Part shown: one piece after another, positions 33,928-42,834 of the stretch
Numbering within the stretch: position 1 is the stretch's first letter
How the letters are laid out: the number at the start of each line of letters is the position of its first letter
NCBI GenBank assembly: GCA_937930555.1
Contig: CALHCH010000015.1
Location: 1 to 42,834 of the forward strand
Direction: 5' to 3'
Length of the DNA stretch: 42,834 nucleotides
From: Candidatus Absconditabacterales bacterium
GTDB taxonomy: Bacteria > Patescibacteriota > Gracilibacteria > Absconditabacterales > Absconditicoccaceae
Notes under the pieces: generated by a model
The model's database searches: none
What the model saw: the letters and a program-made list of their open reading frames with translations, nothing else
What the model was told of the DNA's origin: nothing
Made by a program: the position numbers and the translations under genes

Positions 33928-36420
33928 ATCTTCTGTCTGGAGTTCATTGTCTCATACGATCTTGAGTCTTAGGGCAATAGACTTTTTGCCTGCTGGGAGA
34001 TGCTCACCACCATATATATCAAACACTTCTACATCTTTTACTTCCTTGATCTTGAGTATCGCGTCGGATATAGAGCCATATCATTGGTCTGTATCTAGCA
34101 CGAAGTTGAGATCTCTGGTCACAATCTGATCTTGGAGTGTCTCGTAAGAACTCATCCCTCTGGTTCACTTTTTTTGTGAGAGTGAGATGTCTAGCAGGGT
34201 CGTGAGATCTAGCTGTGCTATCACCACTTGCGATCAGTCTGGTAGCTTGAGCTGCTGAGCGTAGTATGGGTGGAGCGTCTGTAGATGTCATATGATCTTA
34301 CCATTGAGCTTGATCTCAGCCTGCTGACGAGGGTGAAATACCTTTTCCTCAGTAGGTATATATTGCAGCTTACCTTTGGCTCATATGGTAGTCAGGATGT
34401 TTTGGATGATGGATTTGGACTCTAGGAGACTATTGTCATCGAGAGTACTCGGCGATTTTTGATATATACCAAAACAAATTCTCTCCTGCTCCATAGATTC
34501 CAATTCTTTGGCCCATACATTGCCGATATCACATATCTTGATCGCATCAAAAAACGGTGCGTTTTTTTCTATCACTTCCAGCAGTGATCAGATCATAGTA
34601 GGTCTTAGGTATTTTCGTTCTGGATTGAGTCCGTTGGTCATCTCGTAGAGACTAGATGTATCGATGCCTAGCATATCTATCCATCTACTGCGTATCCACG
34701 GATACGTCTCCATCTGCACAAAACGCATCTTCTGTATCATCAGCTCCTCCAGCGATCTCCTCATCTGCACTTGTGGCGTATATGGTACATAGCCACTCGC
34801 ATCGGTATGTACCAGACTCGGTATCGTCTCAAATCACTGTATCCTGGCTATCTCCTCTACGATACATGCCTCAGTCTCTAGGTCATCAGGCGATCTTCGA
34901 CCTGGTATTACAATAGTCGTAGTCTCATCTGACGTACTCCCTCTCCTAGCGGAGCGATTGGGAGAGGGCTGGGGTGAGGGCAAAATATCACATCACAAAG
35001 ATCACAAAATCTGTTGACCCTCACTCTGGATGTCAGATCAGATCATACCTGATACTCTCTCTCGAGAGATATCTATGGCTTTCAATACAGTATCTACATC
35101 TTTGGATGTATAGATTGATACTCACGTTGGAGTACATGCTTGCTGTTGTTCGATAGTATCTACAAATACTTTTGTCGCGATTATTGACCACAATGGGTTG
35201 ATTGTTTTTTCAAATCTCAGCTCTGCATCGGTCCTAAGACCAAGTCTGGTGCCTGTCTTCCTCACTTGTACTGGATCGAAGTTTGCTACCTCTACCAATA
35301 TATTCTTGGTGCTCTCATCTATGCCTGAAGTATTGGATCAGACGATACCTGCTAGAGCGCAGATCTTGGTATGGTCAGCGATCACGATATCGTCTGGAGT
35401 CAGCTCATGTTCCTTGTCAAACAAATCCACGAAACGCTCGCCTTCTTTTGCTTGTCTGATGATAAGACCTCACTCTATCTTGTCAGCATCAAAAAAATGT
35501 ACCGGCTGTCCTGTACGATACATAAACACATTGGAATAATCCACCCAATTGGATCTTGATTGGAGTCATAGCTCGATCATCTGGAGTCTAGTGCGCAGAT
35601 CAGCATCTGCTCGTGAGATATCCTGGAGCAATATCGTATTGTAGGTCAGTACCTTGTCCGACTCTATCTGTACATCCATACTATGGCTATCTAGTCACGC
35701 TAGATCTGTGATCACCGTATCAGGCGATGTACCGTGTGCAAATATATCTTCAAGCTCCTTGCTTCCTGTCACTTGTCACTTGTCACTATCTAGCATCGTC
35801 TTCAATTCTACTGCCAAGCCAAAATGTCCAAACATATCAGGTCTATGCGTGATGGTTTTGTTTTCTACATCCAGTGATCGAGTATTAAGTCGTGGGTATT
35901 TATTGCCCAATCAAGTACCTATATCCTTCTCAGTTATATCATCAAAATCTCGCACAGTCTCTATCTCTCATTTTGCTATCTCAGCTGCCTTATCGGTTTT
36001 TTGGAGTGCCCAGATCCATTTTTCATCTAGATCTTCTGCTATACCTAGCTCTTCTTTGCTACATATCATACCATTACTGTCTTCTCATCTCAGCTCTCTA
36101 GGCTCTATCGTGAGACCTATCGCTGGCAGATGACATCCAGGCAATGCAACAACCACAAAAATCCCTGCTCTCACGTTGGTCGCACCACAGCAGATCTGAT
36201 AGCTCCCTCTCGCACCACAGTCCACCTGACACACAGTGAGCTTGTCAGCATCTGGATGATCTCTGGTCTCAGTGACGAGTCATATCACCATATCATCAGG
36301 GATATGTCTCTGGGTGACTTCCTCCACCTCACAGACCTTAAGCGTGAGCATATCTCACAGCTTATGCGGATCCACTTCAGTGTCTAGATAGGTGTTTAGG
36401 AGTGATTTGGTATATAGCAT
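33865..36420 (-). CDS. pheT: Phenylalanyl-tRNA synthetase subunit beta
   Basis: [19 protein letters not shown]/tRNA-binding N-terminus, [57 protein letters not shown]-terminus; 852 codons with UGA=Gly, TAG stop. Confidence 0.93.
34934..34981 (-). repeat. REP-like repeat translated in frame inside pheT
   Basis: Minus strand: GCCCTCACCCCAGCCCTCTCCCAATCGCTCCGCTAGGAGAGGGAGTAC, read as [17 protein letters not shown]. Confidence 0.75.
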
Positions 36421-36504
36421 ATGTCAAAAGTATATAGAATATAGAATAGTATATATGTATGTAAGTTGCATATAAAAACCACTCCTAGTCTCAAAAAAGA
36501 TATA

Positions 36505-36540
36505 CAAAAAGCCCATATCAAATTTGAGAGATGGGCTTTT
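36505..36540. terminator. Stem-loop terminator
   Basis: AAAAAGCCCATATCAaatttgagAGATGGGCTTTT. Confidence 0.75.
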
Positions 36541-36560
36541 ACTGGATAAAAAATCCGATG

Positions 36561-36962
36561 TTAGAAATATCCTTCTAACGAATGATGTTTTGATATTGAC
36601 TCAAGACGGTCTTCATTTAAGTAACTATAAATTGGTTTCATTTCTGTGCCACTGTATCCAATACTTTGATTACTACCATTTATTGATACGATTCCAAGAG
36701 CATTCAGTTCTACTCTAGATTTGCCTTCTCTTACAAGTAATTCACTAATTACAAAAGAACATATTACGTCATTATAGGGAAATACATATTCCTTCTTTGT
36801 GACATTCTCTAGACAAGACTGTTTTACAAATTCGTAGTTTCCGTTTTCAATTTCATTAGTTACAGTTTTCAAGATTTCAGCTCTCTTGTCGAGCTTTACA
36901 TCAAACAAATTACAGCTAAAAAATAAGACAGCTAAAACCATCATAATAATTACTCTTTTCAT
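36561..36962 (-). CDS. Hypothetical lipoprotein, UGA-free
   Basis: MKRVIIMMVLAVLFFSCNLFDVKLDKRAEIL... lipobox (LFFSC); TAA stop; followed by a stem-loop. Confidence 0.65.
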   Translation of the reverse strand: MKRVIIMMVLAVLFFSCNLFDVKLDKRAEILKTVTNEIENGNYEFVKQSCLENVTKKEYVFPYNDVICSFVISELLVREGKSRVELNALGIVSINGSNQSIGYSGTEMKPIYSYLNEDRLESISKHHSLEGYF

Positions 36963-37117
36963 TTTTATAAAAATTTAATGATCAAATATTTTTTTATTTT
37001 GATACCATATATACATATTTAAAAGACTAAAGTCAAGTACACACCCTAGAAAACCCGTACAAAATACATAAAGTACAACAGACTAACTAGTCAAATTCAT
37101 CTAATATATCCAAACTC

Positions 37118-38134
37118 ATGAATATATGCACCATATGAGGAGGTACAGCTCAGGCTGGACTGCTCCAGATACTCGCGACACATCTAGATATCAGCTCCCT
37201 CACAGGGATAGTATGTACCACCGACAATGGCGGCTCGAGCAGGATCGTGAGAGACTCACTAGAGATGCCATCTCCAGGCGATGTCCGCAACTGTCTCAAC
37301 CATATATCAGACACAGACTCTACGCTGGGCTCTTTGCTCAATTATAGATTTGAGGATGGGGAGCTGAGCGGTACGCACCTAGGCAATCTCATCATATGAG
37401 CACTGACTCAGATGCACGGATCTCTGGAGGCAGCGGTCAGCAAGCTCTCCTGAGATATGGATCTGGTACCCACCATCCTCCCTGTCAGCAATACCTCTAC
37501 CAATATATGTGCCACCCTCACCGATGGGTCACACGTAGTAGGTGAGCGAAACATCATCAAAAGAAAAAATCGTAGTGCGATCGAGTCGTTCCACTTGGAA
37601 GATGATCAGGCGACTGTACTCCCAGCAGTGACTCAGGCGATAGCACATAGCGACTATATCATTATATGCCCTGGAGTACTAGGTACTGCCATCATTAGCA
37701 CACTACTCCACGACTGACTACACCAAGCCATCGCAGACAATCCAGACGCGAAGATCATCTATTTTTGCAATATATTTACGTATGCGAGTCAGACAGATGG
37801 ACGATCGGTGAGTGATCATGTGCGCTGTCTGGAGTCGTATCTCCCTAGATCAGTAGATCACCTCATAGTAAATACCGATGAGTCCTCTCCAGATCTCATC
37901 GAGTACTATGGTCATAGAAATCACCATATGGTCACACTAGATCTAGACAATATATCAGATGATACACGTATCCGAGATGGATATTTTATCCAGTATGTAG
38001 ATGCCGCGTCCATACAGTGACTAGAACGCGCATCCAACAAAAAACAACATGTCTGAACACATGTTGTCCGTCCTGATAGCGAGAAAGTACTTGATGTAAT
38101 GAGTAGGATTTTTGGAACATCACAAACTTCTTAG
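37118..38134 (+). CDS. yvcK: YvcK/CofD-family protein (gluconeogenesis factor-like)
   Basis: MNICTIGGGTAQAGLLQIL, CTTDNGGSSRIVRDSLEMPSPGDVRNCLNHI, GTHLGNLIIGALTQM, IICPGVLGTAIISTLL; TAG stop. Confidence 0.88.
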
Positions 38135-38137
38135 GAG

Positions 38138-38225
38138 ATTGTCATCTCGACTGAAGCGAAGCGAAATGGAGAGATCTTTGGTCTACGCATCACGCTACGC
38201 GAGATACTCCGCTCAAGATGACGAC
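38138..38225. repeat. Palindromic REP-like repeat with inverted GTCATCT/AGATGAC ends
   Basis: GTCATCTCGACTGAAGCGAAGCGAAATGGAGAGATCTTTGG...ATACTCCGCTCAAGATGAC between the convergent yvcK and phosphohexomutase genes. Confidence 0.75.
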
Positions 38226-38229
38226 TAAA

Positions 38230-39684
38230 CTACACCAACGAGTGGATCTGATCAGAAAGCGATGCTGCTAGATCATCATTTTCTGCTTCGATCACGAGCT
38301 TGAGTACCGGTTCAGTATTGGATGGTCTGAGCACAAACCATCGCTGATCGTCGTATATGCCTACACCATCGGTAGTATCTATAGTATATCACTTAGACTT
38401 ATAATGAGCGATTACATTGGAGAGTGAAGTTGCGGTGTCTTGAACCTTTATTTTTTGCATTGGGAGCTTGGTGTATATCAGGTATGGCTGAGCTAGATCA
38501 GCGAGAGACTGCTGAGTGGACTCCATCTCTCACAGCACATGGTACAATGCCAGTAGAGGAAACTCAAATCCTCACACTTCAGGAAAAAATAAATGTCCAC
38601 TATTTTCTCCACCAAATATTGCTCATTCATTTTCCATGAGTTTTTTGACATGTGTATGTCAGACTCTGCATTTGAGTGGAGTGCCTCAGAGTGAGGATAT
38701 CTTGTCTATCACCGTACGAGAAGTAAATACATCGTGCACGACGATAAGAACATCATGAGTTTCGGTGATTTTTGTGTTTTTGAGTATATCGGAAGCGATA
38801 ATACCAGTCACTATATCTCACTCGATGATCTGCCCCGTATGATCTACAAATCCCAGTCTATCTCCATCACCATCAAACATAATACCCAGATCAGCTCACT
38901 GACTCCTGACCTCAGCTATAAGCATCTCGTAGTCATGTGGCACCTGCGTGTCGCTTTGATGGAGTGAGTAATTGGTGTCGGCTTTGTTGCATATGGTGAT
39001 GATCTCTAGCTGTATATTAGCTGCTATTTTTTTTAGCAACTCTTGCTCGTAAGCCACAGATGCTCAAGTAGAAAAATCCACCACAATCTTGTAGGATCCA
39101 CTGAGTGAGTCATACTTGCTCAGCAGCAGCTGATCTAGGGCAGATAATTTTTGCTGGACTAGAGAGTGTGATGCAGAATTATTTGCATCAGTAATAAGAC
39201 TTGAGATCTCATCTGGAGAGAGCACTGGAGCTGGTATATACTCTGATATCATATCCTGGAGCTGAGCTGAGGGGATGAGTTGTCAAGTACGATCTACGAT
39301 CTTGAGACCTACATACTCAGGTGGATTGTGAGAAGCAGTAAACACCACTCACACATCAAAATTATCCTTGGCTATATAGTATAGATACGAGGAGCTACAT
39401 ACTCATCGCATCTGCTCCTGATCTCACATATGTTGCACTGGAAGCCCTATGTTGGTATACTGTGAGATACCAGATTCTTGTAGTCCAGTCACAAAATATG
39501 CTATCAGCTCGTTGTTGGCTTGTCTCACATCGCTAGCAAATACCGCACGAGCATCAGCCCCAATGCTAGACATCAGATGAGCACCTATTCCTCTCCCGAG
39601 ATTGTATGCAAAATCATTATCCAAAGGATCTTGGTATATGCTCCTGATATCATAAGACTTGAAACAAGAATCGTAGTTTTTCAT
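38230..39684 (-). CDS. Phosphomannomutase/phosphoglucomutase
   Basis: FKSYDIRSIYQ, VGVVFTASHNPPEYVGLKI, LGIMFDGDGDRLGFVDHTG, GENSGHLFF, LRPSNTEPVLKLVIEA; TAG stop. Confidence 0.92.
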
Positions 39685-39692
39685 AGATAGTA

Positions 39693-40481
39693 TTAGTCGC
39701 TAAAAAATGTGAGTATATCATCGTGACAGACTCAGTTGGTATACAGTGCGTCTGTAAACTCTTGTGTAATAGGCGATCAGTCCAATGTGGTTACTCTACC
39801 TCCAGCTTCTGATATGATGCATACAAATGGTGCCATATCGTACAGACTTTGTTTGGGAGCCACAAAGGCTTCTATCTTGCCTTGTGCTAGATAATGATAT
39901 GCACGCAAACGATCACTCTTGTAATACTGCACCGCATCACAAAGTTGTTTTAATTGATTGTAGGTCTCATCTCTTTGGTGATATTTGCGTCTCTCATGAG
40001 CAATATATGCCTCTGCGAGTGGACGATCTGATACCTGTATTTTTTTTCAATTGCGATATGCTCAGTATCATTTGGTGGCATATACCACCTCATCTATCAC
40101 AGGCATATGCGAGATACCCAAGACTATCTCAGATCAATACTGCAATGCCACCAATATCGATCGATCGTCAGTCCCTCTAGCAAATTCTCTCGTCCCATCT
40201 ATGGGATCTATAATTCGAGTATATTCAGAATCATTGTCTTGAGTACCAGTCTCCTCTCATATCATATTGGCTCCTGGTATGAGATCAGCAAGTCACTGTA
40301 TCAAAAACTCCTCTATCGCTCTATCTGCGTCAGTCACAGGCGATCCATCAGTTTTCATGTCATCTGATGACTTGGTCTGTATCTGGAGATCTTGGATATT
40401 GGTCGCATACTGCAGTCATATCTCAGCTGCCTGTTGGACTAGTGATAGAGACTGATTTAGTATTTCTTGGAGGTTAATCAT
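39693..40481 (-). CDS. Inositol monophosphatase/histidinol-phosphatase family protein
   Basis: DGSPVTDADRAIE, GANMIGEETGT, RIIDPIDGTREFARG, C-terminal SEAGGRVTTLDG; TAA stop. Confidence 0.9.
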
Positions 40482-40521
40482 ATGTGGTAGAGAATAAATT
40501 AATTCTTACAAAATACTAGAT

Positions 40522-41367
40522 TTATCTGACTACACGAGCAGTGTAGCTAAGCCGCAAACCAACTCAAAATAATACCACACTCAACCACTGACTCGTACTC
40601 AACACTCATACCATCTCATACTCAGGCAGATCTTTGAGATACTCTACCAAAAATCTCAGCACCCCATATCACATCATGTATATTCACGCTATCATCCCAG
40701 GTCTCGCACGCCTACGATATATGGTCACAAAGATTGTCCATCATAGTATCAGAAGCGCCGCTCACTCACCCAATGATTGGAGAAAGTTAGTATTTATTCT
40801 CTCGAGCATATCTACCTGATCAAACACATGCGTTAGTCACAATGACTGTAGTCTCGCTCACAACTCAGGTCAAATTTGGGAAAGCGGCTTACCTACAAGC
40901 TCTTGATTGAGATAATTACCATATCTTCATAACAGGCTTCATATCGGCACAATCAACAATACCATATCACCAAACAAAAATAACTCATCTCTCGAGAGTT
41001 TGTACTTGCGGACGAGATACAGCAGACCTAGGACTACCCCGCATATCCCTCACACAAAACTCATCCCTCATTGATTGATCTGCACTATCTCCAACAGATG
41101 CTGAGAGTAGTATGCTCGCTCATAAAATATCACATGACCCAATCTCCCTCACAAAATCACTCACAACATAATAATCAAAAAAATGTCATCTAGCTTGGTC
41201 AGGAGGAGTTCGTGAAGTCTTGGATATTTTTGTGTATTTTTGGTATCGGGACCCAGAAATCGTCATCTCGGTAGTCGAAACAAAAACATATAGCCACACA
41301 AAAAACTAATGAGATAGAATATCCCATATCGATGTATCGGTCGTCCAAATATTTCAAATGCGATCAT
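40522..41367 (-). CDS. lgt: Prolipoprotein diacylglyceryl transferase
   Basis: MIAFEIFGRPIHRYGIFYLISF, LGGRLGHVIFYERAYY, IVQINQGGMSFVGGICG, RYGNYLNQELVGKP; TAA stop. Confidence 0.9.
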
Positions 41368-41451
41368 GATTAGTGAAAATTACATGAATTAGACAAGTTG
41401 GTTAAATTAGAAAAACTCGCTCATACCAATACACTATCCTGAATTGTGGGC

Positions 41452-41488
41452 GTCATCCTGAGCTTGTCGAAGGGTGGACGAACACAAT
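41452..41488. repeat. REP-like repeat remnant
   Basis: CGTCATCCTGAGCTTGTCGAAGGGTGGACG; same family as 2625-2666 and 2975-3024. Confidence 0.7.
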
Positions 41489-41507
41489 GAAGGATTTTAT
41501 GAGGAAA

Positions 41508-41669
41508 CTACTCCTCTGGCTCCAATTTCTTGAGCTGAGACTGACATAACTCATAACATTTTTTGGCTTCTGTCTGGAGAGTGATGATCTGTTGTACATC
41601 TATAAGGTCATCTCACTGGAGCATCTCATGGATCTCCTGCAATCTAGTATATGCCTCAGCAAATGTCAT
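41508..41669 (-). CDS. xseB: Exodeoxyribonuclease VII small subunit
   Basis: MTFAEAYTRLQEIHEMLQGDDLIDVQQIITLQTEAKKCYELCQSQLKKLEPEE; TAG stop. Confidence 0.7.
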
Positions 41670-41695
41670 GATATGGGTATGCAAAATTATAAAAA

Positions 41696-42061
41696 TTATA
41701 TGTCTTCTATGATCTCTACAGGCACGTCTACTACCAATTCGTGCAAAAAGCTCAGCACTACTGGCACAAACAAAAAAGCTATACATGAGCCGAGTACTTT
41801 TTCTGACATATCTTCATCCGATCTATATATCACATACTGGATACAATGCAATAATAGCACTAAAAAAGGAAGTATCATATAGATCACTACAAATCTAGTA
41901 TTTTGTTGGAATGTGTCATAAAACAGAGAAACAAACCAGTCATATATATCCACAAACATACTCAATCACAAAACATACCCTAATATACAAATCATCAAAA
42001 AAATATTTGGAAGAAAGGTGAGGTTTTTTTGGTAGGTGTGAATCACAGAGCGAAAAGACAT
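41696..42061 (-). CDS. Hypothetical membrane protein
   Basis: MSFRSVIHTYQKNLTFLPNIFLMICILGYVLGLSMFVDIYDWFVSLFYDTF...; TAA stop. Confidence 0.65.
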
Positions 42062-42070
42062 GTATAAAAA

Positions 42071-42834
42071 CTAAAAAGAAGTGAAATCTAGATATGGCTG
42101 CAATACCTCCGGTACGTTTACATCTCCGTCAGCAGTCTGATAGTTTTCTACTATGGCTGCCAACGCTCTGCCTAGAGCTACGGCAGTACCATTGAGCGAG
42201 TGTACAAATTCTTTGGTAGCACCATCCTTATACTTGATCTTGGCTCTACGTGTCTGGAAGTCAGTGGTATTGGATGTACTTGTCACCTCCTTGTACATAT
42301 CTATCCCAGGAAATCGCGCCTCGAGGTCGTACTTTTTGGCTGCTGGAGCTCATAGATCACCAGTACATATATTGATCCTCTGATATGGTATACCCAGATC
42401 GGAGAATATCTCCTCCTCGATCTGCCTGATCATCTTATGCTCTTTTTCGCTATCTGCTGGAGTCACAAAACTCACCATCTCTATCTTATCAAACTGATGA
42501 AGTCTAATTAATCCCTTGGTATCCTTGCCATATGTCCCTGCCTCCCTACGATAACAGCTACTGAGTCACACATATCTACGAGGCAATTCATCAACATCAA
42601 AAGTCTCGCCCGCATGCTGAGCGACCAATGGTACCTCTGCTGTCCCGATCAGTCGTAGGTCATCTTCTTCCCACTGATCTTGCTCCATTCATTCCAAGGT
42701 TGGGTTTACCCTATACAGATTGGTACTATCATTGGGGAGAAATCATGTCGCAAACAATGCGTCTTTTTTTACCAGTTGTGGGACGAGCGTAAGCTCAAAT
42801 CACTTGCCCACGAGCTTGTTGGTGACGTAAGTCG
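42071..42834 (-). CDS. serS: Seryl-tRNA synthetase (5' end outside window)
   Basis: [105 protein letters not shown]; TAG stop. Confidence 0.93.

Noticed and set aside
35654-36133. 159-aa plus-strand ORF in the track
   Set aside because: Antisense to the clearly coding pheT. With TGA not a stop on the minus strand, antisense TCA-rich frames open by chance.
1-42834. tRNA, rRNA, tmRNA or prophage modules
   Set aside because: No tRNA cloverleaf, rRNA signature, ssrA or phage structural genes recognised on either strand; smpB is present but its ssrA partner was not seen.

Overview
This 42.8-kb window uses an alternative genetic code. UGA is read as glycine and only UAA/UAG terminate (translation table 25), as known for the Absconditabacteria (SR1) and Gracilibacteria (BD1-5) lineages of the CPR/Patescibacteria. 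The supplied ORF track uses standard stops, so it breaks most real genes into fragments and misses some completely (e.g. 657-1553). Re-reading by hand with UGA=Gly gives a dense, mostly housekeeping gene set: ruvB, holA, a WecA/MraY-type glycosyltransferase, an HtrA-like protease, dnaE, a DUF3127/OB-fold protein, a UvrD-type helicase, a TPR lipoprotein, lysS, smpB, a RluA-type pseudouridine synthase, a SufBD-like protein, a GNAT acetyltransferase, relBE, pheT, yvcK, a phosphohexomutase, an IMPase family gene, lgt, xseB and serS (5' end cut by the window). There are also two giant (~1,400 aa) Cys-rich surface proteins. Main points for a second look: (1) a GIY-YIG nuclease ORF nested inside two families of inverted repeats (2578-3133), resembling a small mobile element; (2) a REP-like repeat translated in frame inside pheT; (3) a relBE module flanked by ~89%-identical 65-bp copies of the pheT 3' end; (4) a lysyl-tRNA synthetase read through UGA codons into a C-terminal HD domain; (5) a DnaE without its N-terminal PHP domain; (6) AT-rich minus-strand genes with no in-frame UGA, some ending at UGA, which suggests imports from standard-code organisms. 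All domain names are motif recognition by eye; no database search was run.
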